DNA of 64,000 bases from Pseudomonas brassicacearum. GTDB taxonomy: Bacteria; Pseudomonadota; Gammaproteobacteria; Pseudomonadales; Pseudomonadaceae. The notes below the pieces were generated by a model. That model had not been told where the DNA came from. It searched no databases and saw only the letters and a program-made list of their open reading frames with translations. Positions 36,401-44,599 of the stretch are shown here, piece after piece; positions within the stretch are counted from its first letter, which is position 1; the number at the start of each line of letters is the position of its first letter. The stretch is taken from positions 62,001 to 126,000 of the forward strand of contig NZ_MOBJ01000006.1 in assembly GCF_003732225.1 (NCBI RefSeq), in the 5' to 3' direction. The translations under genes were made by a program, and so were the position numbers.

Positions 36401-38351
36401 TGTGGTTGGTGTCGGCGACATGGCCGGTGACGTGTTCGGTAACGGCTTGCTGATGTCCGACAAGCTGCAACTGGTCGCTGCGTTCAACCACCTGCACATC
36501 TTCATCGACCCGAATCCACAGCCTGCCAACAGCTTCGTCGAGCGTCAGCGTCTGTTCGACTTGCCGCGTTCGGCCTGGTCGGATTACGACACCAGCATCA
36601 TGTCCGAAGGCGGCGGGATCTTCTCCCGTAGCGCGAAAAGCATCGCGATTTCCCCGCAGATGAAAGAGCGCTTCGACATTCAGGCCGACAAGCTGACCCC
36701 GACCGAACTGCTGAACGCCTTGCTCAAGGCACCGGTGGATCTGTTGTGGAACGGCGGTATCGGTACGTACGTTAAAGCCAGCAGCGAAAGCCACGCCGAT
36801 GTCGGCGACAAGGCCAACGATGCACTGCGCGTGAACGGCAACGAACTGCGCTGCAAAGTCGTGGGCGAGGGCGGTAACCTCGGTATGACCCAACTGGGTC
36901 GTGTCGAATTTGGCCTCAATGGCGGCGGCTCCAACACCGACTTCATCGACAACGCCGGTGGCGTGGACTGCTCCGACCACGAAGTGAACATCAAGATCCT
37001 GCTGAACGAAGTGGTGCATGCCGGTGACATGACCGACAAGCAACGTAACCAGTTGCTGGCGAGCATGACCGACGAAGTCGGCAACCTGGTGCTGGGCAAC
37101 AACTATAAGCAGACTCAGGCACTGTCCCTGGCGGCACGCCGTGCCTTCGTGCGGATTGCCGAATACAAGCGTCTGATGAACGATCTGGAAGGCCGTGGCA
37201 AGTTGGATCGCGCCATCGAGTTCCTGCCGTCTGAAGAAGCGATCAACGAGCGTCTCGCGGAAGGCCATGGCCTGACCCGTGCAGAGCTGTCGGTGCTGAT
37301 CTCCTACAGCAAGATCGACCTCAAGGAAGCGCTGCTCAATTCCCAGGTGCCGGACGACGATTACCTGACGCGCGACATGGAAACCGCTTTCCCGCCGACC
37401 CTGGTGAGCAAGTTCTCCGACGCCATGCGCCGTCACCGTCTGAAGCGTGAGATCGTCAGCACCCAGATCGCCAACGATCTGGTCAACCACATGGGCATCA
37501 CCTTCGTTCAACGACTCAAAGAGTCGACCGGCATGAGCCCGGCGAATGTTGCGGGTGCATATGTAATTGTTCGGGATATCTTCCACCTCCCGCACTGGTT
37601 CCGTCAGATCGAAGCCCTGGACTACCAGGTTTCCGCTGACGTGCAACTGGAGCTGATGGATGAGCTGATGCGTCTGGGCCGTCGCGCTACACGCTGGTTC
37701 CTGCGTAGCCGTCGCAACGAGCAGAATGCTGCCCGTGACGTCGCGCACTTCGGTCCACATCTGGCAGCGCTGGGCCTCAAGCTCGACGAACTGCTGGAAG
37801 GCCCGACCCGCGAAGGCTGGCAGACCCGTTATCAGGCGTACGTTGCGGCTGGCGTTCCTGAGTTGCTGGCGCGCATGGTTGCAGGCACCACTCACCTGTA
37901 TACCTTGCTGCCGATCATCGAAGCGGCGGATGTGACCGGCCAGAATGCAGCGGACGTGGCCAAGGCCTACTTCGCCGTGGGCAGCGCGCTGGACCTGACC
38001 TGGTACCTGCAACAGATCAGCGCTCTGCCGGTGGAAAACAACTGGCAAGCGCTGGCCCGCGAAGCGTTCCGTGATGACATCGACTGGCAGCAACGGGCGA
38101 TCACCATCTCGGTCCTGCAAATGGGCGAGGGCGAGCAGGACGTTGAAACGCGTCTGGCCTTGTGGATGGACCAGAACCAGAACATGGTCGAGCGCTGGCG
38201 CGCCATGCTGGTGGACATCCGTGCCGCCAGCGGCACTGACTATGCCATGTACGCGGTGGCCAACCGCGAACTGCTGGACCTGGCGTTGAGCGGGCAAGCA
38301 GTGGTGCCTGTCACGACCATTGCAATCGCTGAACTGGAGCCTGCTGCCTGA
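33450..38351 (+). CDS. gdhB: NAD-dependent glutamate dehydrogenase, large (GDH-180) class
   Basis: 1,633 residues, the expected size for the approximately 180-kDa bacterial NAD-GDH (P. aeruginosa GdhB is about 1,620). It oxidatively deaminates glutamate to 2-oxoglutarate and ammonium, feeding arginine and glutamate carbon into the TCA cycle. A long N-terminal regulatory half with ACT-like segments is followed by the catalytic core (about 790-1250: GGLRWSDREEDFRTE, VPVGAKGGF, GVGDMAGDVFGNG, EGGNLGMTQLGR) and a helical C-terminal region. The ATG at 33450 is chosen because AAGCGGAG lies 8 bp upstream; an ATG at 33402 would overlap the leader hairpin. A strong terminator follows. Confidence 0.97.
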   Translation: MAFFTAASKADFQHQLQAALAQHISEQALPQVALFAEQFFGIISLDELTQRRLSDLAGCTLSAWRLLERFDHAQPQVRVYNPDYERHGWQSTHTAVEVLHHDLPFLVDSVRTELNRRGYSIHTLQTTVLSVRRGAKGELLEILPKGTHGDGIQQESLMYLEIDRCAHTAELNVLSKELEQVLGEVRVAVADFEPMKAKVQELIEGIDKSKFAVDAEEKSEIKGFLEWLVGNHFTFLGYEEFVVRDDKDGGYIEYDQNSFLGLTRLLRAGLTAEDLRIEDYAVNYLREPTPLSFAKAAHPSRVHRPAYPDYVSIRQIDANGKVIKECRFMGLYTSSVYGESVRVIPYIRRKVDVIEQRSGFQAKAHLGKELAQVLEVLPRDDLFQTPVDELFSTVMSIVQIQERNKIRVFLRKDPYGRFCYCLAYVPRDIYSTEVRQKIQQVLMDRLKASDCEFWTFFSESVLARVQLILRVDPKNRLDIDPLLLEKEVVQACRSWQDDYASLVVESFGEAQGTNVLADFPKGFPAGYRERFAAHSAVVDMQHLLSLSEKNPLVMSFYQPLGQVSGQRELHCKLYHADTPLALSDVLPILENLGLRVLGEFPYRLRHSNGREFWIHDFAFTAAEGLELDIQQLNDTLQDAFVHIVRGDAENDAFNRLVLTAGLPWRDVALLRAYARYLKQIRLGFDLGYIASTLNNHTDIARELTRLFKTRFYLARKLTSDDLDDKQLRLEQAILSALDDVQVLNEDRILRRYLDLIKATLRTNFYQTDANGQNKSYFSFKFNPHLIPELPKPVPKFEIFVYSPRVEGVHLRFGNVARGGLRWSDREEDFRTEVLGLVKAQQVKNSVIVPVGAKGGFLPRRLPLGGSRDEIAAEGIACYRIFISGLLDITDNLKDGALVPPANVVRHDDDDPYLVVAADKGTATFSDIANGIAIDYGFWLGDAFASGGSAGYDHKKMGITAKGAWVGVQRHFRERGINVQEDSITVVGVGDMAGDVFGNGLLMSDKLQLVAAFNHLHIFIDPNPQPANSFVERQRLFDLPRSAWSDYDTSIMSEGGGIFSRSAKSIAISPQMKERFDIQADKLTPTELLNALLKAPVDLLWNGGIGTYVKASSESHADVGDKANDALRVNGNELRCKVVGEGGNLGMTQLGRVEFGLNGGGSNTDFIDNAGGVDCSDHEVNIKILLNEVVHAGDMTDKQRNQLLASMTDEVGNLVLGNNYKQTQALSLAARRAFVRIAEYKRLMNDLEGRGKLDRAIEFLPSEEAINERLAEGHGLTRAELSVLISYSKIDLKEALLNSQVPDDDYLTRDMETAFPPTLVSKFSDAMRRHRLKREIVSTQIANDLVNHMGITFVQRLKESTGMSPANVAGAYVIVRDIFHLPHWFRQIEALDYQVSADVQLELMDELMRLGRRATRWFLRSRRNEQNAARDVAHFGPHLAALGLKLDELLEGPTREGWQTRYQAYVAAGVPELLARMVAGTTHLYTLLPIIEAADVTGQNAADVAKAYFAVGSALDLTWYLQQISALPVENNWQALAREAFRDDIDWQQRAITISVLQMGEGEQDVETRLALWMDQNQNMVERWRAMLVDIRAASGTDYAMYAVANRELLDLALSGQAVVPVTTIAIAELEPAA

Positions 38352-38367
38352 TCATCAGGCGCTGAAT

Positions 38368-38404
38368 AAAAAGCCCCGTCTCGAGAGAGACGGGGCTTTT
38401 TCAA
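38368..38404 (+). terminator. Intrinsic terminator of gdhB
   Basis: Perfect 15-bp stem AAAAAGCCCCGTCTC / GAGACGGGGCTTTTT with a GAGA loop, 17 bp after the gdhB stop, with a T run built into the 3' arm. Confidence 0.95.
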
Positions 38405-38445
38405 TTTAAACGTTAAAGATCGCGGGTTCCAACAGGGGAAATCGG

Positions 38446-38547
38446 TGTAGGAGCTGGCGGAGCCTGCGATCTTTTAGCGTCAGCTGTTTTGCAACATAAG
38501 TTGAAATATCAAGATCAAATGATCGCAGCCTGTGGCAGCTCCTACCG
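38446..38547. repeat. REP pair (class B), inverted
   Basis: TGTAGGAGCTGGCGGAGCCTGCGATC at 38446 and GATCGCAGCCTGTGGCAGCTCCTA at 38521, facing each other. The right copy provides the stop codon (TAG) of the lipoprotein gene. Confidence 0.85.
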
Positions 38548-39246
38548 AGCGATGACGGCTGTATTGTTCATCGAAAGTTTATCTGACGGTTTGGTCAGTA
38601 AATTATTGAGCGACTGGTCAAACTTTTTCAAAGCGCGAACTTGAATACTCTGTTGTTCATTGATGTCGGCAACTATCTCGCGGGTCGGTTTGAAATCCGC
38701 CCACACCGGGCTCAGGTTTTTTGCATCGTGGCCTTGAGCGGTGCCGATGTAATTGAGCCTGGTGTCATAGAAGTTCACCGCGACGTCGGCCTGCACATCG
38801 GAACTGCGTGAGGTGATGAGCTGAGTGTGGGTGTCGACGATTGCCGCTACATCCGGTTTCGCGGCCTTGAGACTTTGCATGTCCGGGTAAACCGTCACCG
38901 AGCCGAACTGCCGTTGCAGGGAGGCCTTGACCCAATCCACCGCCATATCGGGCCGGGACGTGGAAACATAGGCGTCGTGGATCGGCTGCACCAGCAGGCT
39001 TTGGCCGAAACCGGTGCCGGCGTTGGCCTGGTAATTCTTCAGGTAGGCACGGCTGTTCTGGGTGTTTTGGCTGTAGACAATACCCAGTGACACCTTTGGA
39101 CCGTTGGGAACAAGGGCGGTGTTTGCGCGCATGACCGGTTCGGTGAAGTAACTGCTCAGCACGGCTTGCTCTTGCGGAGCCGTGGGCACCGAACAACCCG
39201 TTAATAAGGCAGTGAGGGTGATGCCAGTTACCAGGATCAGTTTCAT
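38542..39246 (-). CDS. Predicted lipoprotein, unknown function
   Basis: 234 residues. Start ATG at 39246 with GGAGA 6 bp upstream gives MKLILVTGITLTALLTGC, a type II signal peptide with lipobox LLTGC. The mature protein has an alpha/beta pattern (VSLGIVYSQNTQ, PDVAAIVDTHTQL, ADVAVNFYDTRLNYIGTAQGHD), resembling small outer-membrane lipoproteins that bind hydrophobic ligands, but I cannot place it in a named family. Its last codons and stop fall in a REP copy. Confidence 0.75.
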   Translation of the reverse strand: MKLILVTGITLTALLTGCSVPTAPQEQAVLSSYFTEPVMRANTALVPNGPKVSLGIVYSQNTQNSRAYLKNYQANAGTGFGQSLLVQPIHDAYVSTSRPDMAVDWVKASLQRQFGSVTVYPDMQSLKAAKPDVAAIVDTHTQLITSRSSDVQADVAVNFYDTRLNYIGTAQGHDAKNLSPVWADFKPTREIVADINEQQSIQVRALKKFDQSLNNLLTKPSDKLSMNNTAVIAR

Positions 39247-39417
39247 GGTTAGTCTCCAGTGAAACAAGTTTAATCGAGGATCATAAGTTGCCGGGAGGTG
39301 TCGGCGTAGTTCAAGACTAAACCTGTGGGCTGGAAATAAAATAGCCAATTGTTCCGCTGGTCAGATTAAAAATTTATTAGGGATTTAAAATGATGCCGGT
39401 GATTGCCTAACGAAATA

Positions 39418-39450
39418 AACAGGGTCTGAATAGTGGTTTCAGACCCTGTT
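39418..39450 (-). terminator. Intrinsic terminator after the monooxygenase gene
   Basis: Perfect 13-bp stem AACAGGGTCTGAA / TTCAGACCCTGTT with a 7-nt loop; on the minus strand it is followed by TATTTCGTT. It lies 65 bp downstream of the ABM gene and upstream of the lipoprotein promoter. Confidence 0.8.
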
Positions 39451-39514
39451 ACTTATGGCTGGGTGCGCGGCTATTAGCGTTTCAATAACGTCGGTATTTC
39501 ATCGTATTGACGTT

Positions 39515-39808
39515 TTAAATGATGGGGAAACTGTTGAAGTCGACACTGCTGGCCAGTCGGCTGTCGATCAGGCTGATGAAGCCTTGAACTTGCGGGCAGT
39601 AGAAGTGTGACTGCATGGCGGTTTCGGACTGCCAGCGGGCACTGACCGTCCATCGATTGTCGTCTTCCGGGCAGCGGTCGACCATGTAGGAGTCGCAGCC
39701 TGGGAGCTCACGCAATGTTTCGACAATCTTCTGCAATTGCTTGCCCAGTTCATCCGAGCGGCCAGCGGCGGCCTGCACCTGGACCGTATTGATTATTTCG
39801 TTGGGCAT
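39515..39808 (-). CDS. Antibiotic biosynthesis monooxygenase (ABM) domain protein
   Basis: 97 residues, a single ABM fold. NTVQVQAAAGRSDELGKQL opens the ferredoxin-like fold; GCDSYMVDRCPEDDNRWTVSARWQSETAMQSHF is the family's central part. Relatives are small cofactor-free quinol monooxygenases or heme-degrading enzymes acting as dimers. The substrate here is unknown. It stands alone, with its own terminator. Confidence 0.87.
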   Translation of the reverse strand: MPNEIINTVQVQAAAGRSDELGKQLQKIVETLRELPGCDSYMVDRCPEDDNRWTVSARWQSETAMQSHFYCPQVQGFISLIDSRLASSVDFNSFPII

Positions 39809-39933
39809 CGCACACGCTCCTGTATCAAGCCGGGCGGGTTTCGCTCACGGTGGGATAACGCTTGTGCAGGATAGGCCTGTGTCGGGTAGCGGCCAACAGC
39901 CAATTGGCAGTAAAAGCGCCATACCAATAGACC

Positions 39934-41367
39934 TCAACAGACTTGCTGCAAAATATCGCGCAAACGGTCCAGGGCTACATCGATGTCCAGGGTTTCGATG
40001 GCGCCGAAGCCCATGAATAGCCCGGCTCGTGGCGTTTGCTGATAGTAAAAGTCGCTCAGGCCATACAGCCCGACGTCGACTTCTTTTGCCAGTTCGATGA
40101 CCAGAGGGACATCCACATCGACCTTGCACAGCAGCACCATGTGAAACCCGGCCGTGGTCGGTACGGCTTCGAGCCACGGCGAGAGGTCCCCGGCAACGCG
40201 TGCGAGGATTCGCTCACGACGCCCGGCATAGACCGTATGACAGCGGCGGATGTGTTTCAGCAGGCAGCCTTCGGCAATGAATTTGGCCAACGCCCATTGC
40301 GGCAGGGTCGAGGTGTGCCGGTCGGTGAGTTGCTTGGCGCGGATCACTGCTTCGAGAATAGCCGGCGGCAGAATTGCGTAACCCAGACGCAACTCCGGCA
40401 GCAGGGTTTTCGAAAAGGTCCCGACATAGGCGACGATACCGCGCTCATCCATGCTCTGCAGGGAGTCGGTGGGCCGGCCTTCGTAGCGGAACTCACTGTC
40501 GTAGTCGTCCTCGATGATGATCGCGCCCAGCTCGTGAGCCCTCACCAGCAAGGCTTCGCGCCGCGTCTGGCTCATCGGCATGCCGAGGGGAAACTGGTGA
40601 GAGGGCGTGACATAAATCAGCCGGGTGCCGTCGGGAATCAGCTCGACCTGAATGCCTTGTTCGTCCACGGGTACCCCGACCACTTCGGCACCGTGAGAGC
40701 TGAACAGCAGGCGTGCCGGCGGGTAACCGGGATCTTCCATGGCCACGAGGCTGCCGGGTTGGGTCAGCACACGGGAGATCAGGTCCAGCGCTTGTTGCGC
40801 GCCGTTGCACACCACCACGTCGTCTTCCTGGCAATTGACCCCTCGGGAAAAGGCGATATGCCGGGCGATCGCATTGCGCAGTGCCGACAGGCCTTCCGGC
40901 TGGCTGTAAAAGCCCTTCGAGCTGGAAATCTGCCGCAGTGCATGGGCGGTGCAACGGCGCCAGTCATCTTGAGGAAACTGTGCCTTGCTGGTGGCGCCTC
41001 CGATGAATTCATAACGCAGCGAACCTTCCTGGGTGGGATGGCGCAAGAACGACGGCATGCTACGCCAACGCTCGATGCTTTCGGCGCTCGCCAACTCGCC
41101 ATGGCTCTGTTTGCGGACGATTGTCGAGGGGCGGGCATTGACGTAGGTGCCTTTGCCGATCCTTCCGGTGAGGAAGTTCTCATAGGTCAATTGCGTGTAG
41201 GTGTCGGAAATGGTCTTGCGCGAGATACCCAGTTGCTCGGCGAGCAAGCGGCTGGGGGGCAGCTGCGTCCCGGCGGCCAGGCGCCCCGACTCAATGGCGC
41301 TACGCAGTTGCTGGTACAGCTGACCTGCGAGGTCCTTGCGGCCGTTGATCACAAGATGAAGTTCCAT
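39934..41367 (-). CDS. MocR-family transcriptional regulator (GntR HTH plus aminotransferase domain)
   Basis: 477 residues. N-terminal GntR-type winged helix (about 10-75: LYQQLRSAIESGRLAAGTQLPPSRLLAEQLGISRKT) is joined to a fold-type I aminotransferase domain. That domain holds the PLP-lysine segment TFSKTLLPELRLGY (about 325-340) and YVTPSHQFPLG. MocR proteins sense PLP, amino acids or related compounds and usually control adjacent genes. Divergent from the GNAT gene (187-bp gap). In P. aeruginosa a MocR gene (PA4132, mpaR) sits in the ccoN4 cluster; this gene is 3-5 kb from ccoN4 here, so orthology is only possible. Confidence 0.92.
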   Translation of the reverse strand: MELHLVINGRKDLAGQLYQQLRSAIESGRLAAGTQLPPSRLLAEQLGISRKTISDTYTQLTYENFLTGRIGKGTYVNARPSTIVRKQSHGELASAESIERWRSMPSFLRHPTQEGSLRYEFIGGATSKAQFPQDDWRRCTAHALRQISSSKGFYSQPEGLSALRNAIARHIAFSRGVNCQEDDVVVCNGAQQALDLISRVLTQPGSLVAMEDPGYPPARLLFSSHGAEVVGVPVDEQGIQVELIPDGTRLIYVTPSHQFPLGMPMSQTRREALLVRAHELGAIIIEDDYDSEFRYEGRPTDSLQSMDERGIVAYVGTFSKTLLPELRLGYAILPPAILEAVIRAKQLTDRHTSTLPQWALAKFIAEGCLLKHIRRCHTVYAGRRERILARVAGDLSPWLEAVPTTAGFHMVLLCKVDVDVPLVIELAKEVDVGLYGLSDFYYQQTPRAGLFMGFGAIETLDIDVALDRLRDILQQVC

Positions 41368-41554
41368 ACTCGCGAGGCTCCTGCGGTAGTGGGTATTTTG
41401 GGCTGGCGTGCGTGGCGCCAGATTACCCGTATTGCGGCGTTTGGAAGAAGTTGCAACCGATCAAGATCTGCACCTCGCCACACTATTGCTGTCGTCGCCA
41501 AGGTAATGATCCGTTTAGACTCGGCTGCCACACCACTTTCAAGGATGAGTCACC

Positions 41555-42076
41555 ATGCCTGCCACCGATCCCGTCATCACCCTTGAGCGTTTCAACGAAG
41601 TCCACATCGAGGGCGTCACTGCGCTCTACAACGATCCGGCAGTCGCTCGCCAGGTGCTGCAAATGCCGTTTCAGTCCACTGAGGTCTGGCGCAAGCGTCT
41701 GGAGTCGGAGAACGAGCGGGTGGTGAAACTGGTGGCGCTGCATCAGGGCCAGGTCATCGGCAACATCGGCCTGGAACAGTTTTCGCGAATCCGTCGTAGC
41801 CATTGCGCCAACATCGGCATGGGCGTGGCGGTCGCGTGGCAAGGCAAAGGCGTTGGCTCGCAGTTGCTCGCGGCGGTGCTCGACCTCGCCGATAACTGGA
41901 TGAATGTGCAACGGGTCGAACTGACGGTGTACGCGGATAACGAAGCCGCGATCGCGCTGTACCGCAAATTTGGCTTCGACACTGAAGGCTTGTTTCGCGA
42001 GTACGCGGTCCGTGACGGAGTGCTGGCGGACACCCTGAGCATGGCGCGCTTGCGCCGTACGCTCAGGGCTTCCTGA
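41555..42076 (+). CDS. GNAT N-acetyltransferase (YhhY/AaaT-like)
   Basis: 173 residues. The acetyl-CoA-binding block is GMGVAVAWQGKGVGSQLL (Q/RxxGxG/A) followed by VELTVYADNEAAIALYRKFGF. The overall pattern, including RRSHCANIGMGV and EYAVRDGVLADTLSMAR, closely resembles E. coli YhhY, reported to acetylate L-amino acids such as Met and Phe. AAGGATG lies upstream. It ends 1 bp before the convergent racemase gene. Confidence 0.88.
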   Translation: MPATDPVITLERFNEVHIEGVTALYNDPAVARQVLQMPFQSTEVWRKRLESENERVVKLVALHQGQVIGNIGLEQFSRIRRSHCANIGMGVAVAWQGKGVGSQLLAAVLDLADNWMNVQRVELTVYADNEAAIALYRKFGFDTEGLFREYAVRDGVLADTLSMARLRRTLRAS

Positions 42077-42077
42077 G

Positions 42078-42770
42078 TCAGTCGCCGAGGGCGAAGGCCA
42101 CGGCGGCCCGGACATGCAGCTCAGTGGTGTCGAACAGCGGCAGCTCGCTGTGTTCGGGTTTGATCAGCAGGCAGATTTCCGTGCAGCCAAGGATGATCGC
42201 CTGGGCGCCGCGTGCGGCCAGCGCTTGAATCACTTGCTGGTAAACCTGACGTGATGCATCGCTGATCACCCCGACGCAGAGTTCGTCGTAGATGATCCGG
42301 TGCACGGCCTGCCGTTCGGTGGCATCCGGGACCAGCACGGTCAAACCCTTGGCCTTGAGCTGGTCCTTGAGGAAGTCCTGTTCCATGGTGAAGGCCGTGC
42401 CCAGCAAGCCGACGGTCATCGCACCCGCGTCCACCGCGGCATGACCCGCCGGGTCGGCAATGTGCAGAAACGGCACTGAAATCGCTGCCTGAATCTGTTC
42501 GGCCACCTTGTGCATGGTGTTGGTACACAGCACCACGCACTCGGCACCGCCGGCTTCAAGCCGGCGCGCGGCGTCCACCAGAATCAGCGCCGCATCTTCC
42601 CAGCGCCCGGCATGCTGGGCCTGTTCGACAGGCCCGAAGTCGACGCTGTACATTAGCAACTGCGCCGAACGCAACGGCCCGAGCCGGTCACGAACCTGCT
42701 GGTTGATGAGGCGATAGTACTCGGCGCTGGACTCCCAGCTCATGCCGCCAATAAGACCGATAGTGCGCAT
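42078..42770 (-). CDS. Aspartate/glutamate racemase family protein
   Basis: 230 residues. Both catalytic cysteines are present: Cys82 in LCTNTMH and Cys196 in ILGCTEI. The N-terminus IGLIGGMSWESSAEYYR is typical of the Asp/Glu racemase (YgeA-like) branch; PLP-independent interconversion of L and D amino acids is expected. Start ATG 42770 with GGAG 6 bp upstream. It is divergent from an AraC regulator gene only 79 bp away, the likely controller, and converges with the GNAT gene. Confidence 0.92.
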   Translation of the reverse strand: MRTIGLIGGMSWESSAEYYRLINQQVRDRLGPLRSAQLLMYSVDFGPVEQAQHAGRWEDAALILVDAARRLEAGGAECVVLCTNTMHKVAEQIQAAISVPFLHIADPAGHAAVDAGAMTVGLLGTAFTMEQDFLKDQLKAKGLTVLVPDATERQAVHRIIYDELCVGVISDASRQVYQQVIQALAARGAQAIILGCTEICLLIKPEHSELPLFDTTELHVRAAVAFALGD

Positions 42771-42849
42771 GCTGTGCTCCTGTGATGGCTGACTTCTGTA
42801 CAAGCGAGTTTCCCGTGTTGCATTGGCTCGATCTATCAGGAAATTTCAC

Positions 42850-43620
42850 ATGCCAGGCCCACTGAGTCAGAGACTGCTGGGGGGCAAACTCTGCCTGCAA
42901 CTCCTGCCGCGTGCGGCCTACAGTGCTCGCGATCCAGCGACCGGGCAAACCCTTGGCGTGACGCTGGAACGTCAGCAGGGCGTACACGCCATCGATTCGG
43001 ATCATCGGGTGGATTTTGACACCTGGCCGGGCATGTTGGCCTACACCCCGGCGGGTGTTGAAGTGTTTTCCGAATCGGCGACGGGTGGCGAATACCTGTT
43101 GGCGCGCTGGAGTGAGCCGTTGGCTGACGAGCCAGGATCCCTGTTTACCCGACGGGTGCAGTCTGGTGGGCACGTTCAGGCGTTGGCACTGGGGCGCGAA
43201 GCCCGGCGGTTGCTGCTCGATCCACAGCCGGACCGGTTTGCGCTGGACGAATGCGCCTTGACCTTCGCCGGTTTGCCGATCCTCGATAAACCCCAACGCC
43301 AAGCACCGCGCGCATTCTCGCGGGTGCTGGAGCAGATCACCGAGCAGTTCGAGCAACCGTTGACCCTGGCGCAATTGGCGGCTACCGGCGGCCAGACCGA
43401 ACTGCGTTTGCTGCGTGACTTCACCCGGGCCATCGGCCTCACGCCTCACGCGTACCTGGTCGAAGTCCGGGTTCAGGCGGCGCGGCGGCTGATCGAGCGC
43501 AGTTCGCTGCCACTGGCGGCAATCGCCCAGGACTGCGGTTTCGCCCATCAGTCGCACATGGGCAGTGCGTTTCGCAAACTGCTGGGAATGACGCCCAGCC
43601 AATACCGCTCACGCTTTTAG
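42850..43620 (+). CDS. AraC-family transcriptional regulator
   Basis: 256 residues from the ATG at 42850 (AGGAA 8 bp upstream). An N-terminal cupin-like effector domain (about 1-150) precedes a C-terminal double HTH (about 160-256: PLTLAQLAATGGQTELRLLRDFTRAIGLTPHAYL and AAIAQDCGFAHQSHMGSAFRKLLGMTPSQYR). The close divergent arrangement suggests that it regulates the neighbouring racemase gene. An in-frame TTG at 42823 is a less likely start. Confidence 0.92.
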   Translation: MPGPLSQRLLGGKLCLQLLPRAAYSARDPATGQTLGVTLERQQGVHAIDSDHRVDFDTWPGMLAYTPAGVEVFSESATGGEYLLARWSEPLADEPGSLFTRRVQSGGHVQALALGREARRLLLDPQPDRFALDECALTFAGLPILDKPQRQAPRAFSRVLEQITEQFEQPLTLAQLAATGGQTELRLLRDFTRAIGLTPHAYLVEVRVQAARRLIERSSLPLAAIAQDCGFAHQSHMGSAFRKLLGMTPSQYRSRF

Positions 43621-43690
43621 TCGTACGCCGGCGGCGTGCATCTGCCATGCTCAAAGTCCGCAGTACTGCTTCAACCAAAGGAACACAGCA

Positions 43691-44185
43691 ATGGACGACG
43701 TACAGCAACTGGGTGAGATGCTTCGCCACTACGCAGAAAGCGAAGCGCACAAGAAACAGCTGTTTGAAAGCCAATCGGCGGTGTGGGCGACGCGTATTGG
43801 CGAGTTGTTCGGGCAGATCGAACAGTGGCTGGAACCGGTCAAGGCCCCGCATTTGCTGGAGGTGAGCCGCGAAGCCTATGTGGCGTTCGGGGCGAACGTG
43901 CCGGTCGAGAGCTCGACCTTCAAGACCGAAAAACTGAGCATTCTGATTGCCGGCAAACCGGTGGAAATCGTGCCCGAAGTGATGGGGGCCGGTGGGCTGA
44001 TTTCACTGGCGGTGATGGGCCTGACCGCTGCGCGTTACGGCAGTGTGTCGCTGGTGTGCCAGCCACCTTCGACTGACTGGCAGTGGCGCAAGACCAATGG
44101 TCTGAAGGACCCGGACACCTTTGCCTTCGATGCGAATTTCCTCGCCCAGCAATTGCAGCTCCTGATACCTCGCGATCGGGGTTGA
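43691..44185 (+). CDS. Hypothetical protein, unknown family
   Basis: 164 residues; AGGA 8 bp before the ATG. A helical N-terminus (MRHYAESEAHKKQLFESQSAVWATRI type, heptad-like) is followed by a beta-rich C-terminal half (FKTEKLSILIAGKPVEIVPEVMG, LISLAVMGLTAARYGSVSLVC). No signal peptide. I recognise no family. The 43-bp region before its ATG separates it from the AraC gene; co-transcription is possible. It ends just before a REP pair. Confidence 0.75.
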   Translation: MDDVQQLGEMLRHYAESEAHKKQLFESQSAVWATRIGELFGQIEQWLEPVKAPHLLEVSREAYVAFGANVPVESSTFKTEKLSILIAGKPVEIVPEVMGAGGLISLAVMGLTAARYGSVSLVCQPPSTDWQWRKTNGLKDPDTFAFDANFLAQQLQLLIPRDRG

Positions 44186-44217
44186 GCAATACAGGTTTTG
44201 TGACCGACAAGTAACCC

Positions 44218-44309
44218 CTGTGGGAGCGAGCTTGCTCGCGAATAGGCCATAACATTCAACATCAATGTCGGATGTAACGCCGCCATCGCGAGCAAGCTCG
44301 CTCCCACAG
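44218..44309. repeat. REP pair (class A), inverted
   Basis: CTGTGGGAGCGAGCTTGCTC... at 44218-44241 and its exact reverse complement at 44286-44309, with a 44-bp centre. It sits between convergent genes. Confidence 0.92.
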
Positions 44310-44319
44310 GGGGGGTGCA

Positions 44320-44541
44320 TCAAACCTCCAGATTCCCCCAGCCCGGCTTGGCTTCTTCAGGTGCAACTGCTTTCACAGTCTTGCCGGTGGCCAGCTCCAC
44401 CCGCCGTGCCACTTCCGGGTCATCGGCAAACGGTATCAGACTGGCATCGTCCAGGCTCTCGGCCGACTGATGCTTCAAGCAATACTCCACCGATAAATAC
44501 AGGCACGCCACGCCCAACAGATCCAACATGACTTCGATCAT
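44320..44541 (-). CDS. Small membrane-anchored protein downstream of ccoN4
   Basis: 73 residues from ATG 44541 (AGGGAAAG 7 bp upstream). Short hydrophobic N-terminal segment (MIEVMLDLLGVACLYLSVEYCL), then a polar tail (PFADDPEVARRVELATGKT). Size and position, 58 bp after an oxidase subunit I gene, recall CcoQ-like or CcoM-like accessory peptides of cbb3 oxidases and the small gene PA4134 next to ccoN4 in P. aeruginosa. Sequence alone does not prove such a role. Confidence 0.7.
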   Translation of the reverse strand: MIEVMLDLLGVACLYLSVEYCLKHQSAESLDDASLIPFADDPEVARRVELATGKTVKAVAPEEAKPGWGNLEV

Positions 44542-44599
44542 GACGAACTTTCCCTGAGATGAAAGACGCAAGCCTGTGAGGCTTGCGTCATGGGCCGGA

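Noticed and set aside
33420..38297. 1,625-codon open frame on the minus strand opposite gdhB
   Set aside because: It mirrors gdhB codon for codon, a by-product of strong third-position GC bias, and its translation shows no family motif; gdhB on the plus strand has full family signatures.
39934..41367. Naming the MocR gene mpaR
   Set aside because: MpaR (PA4132) lies inside the ccoN4 cluster in P. aeruginosa; this gene is separated from ccoN4 by four unrelated genes and MocR paralogues are numerous, so the name is not supported from sequence alone.
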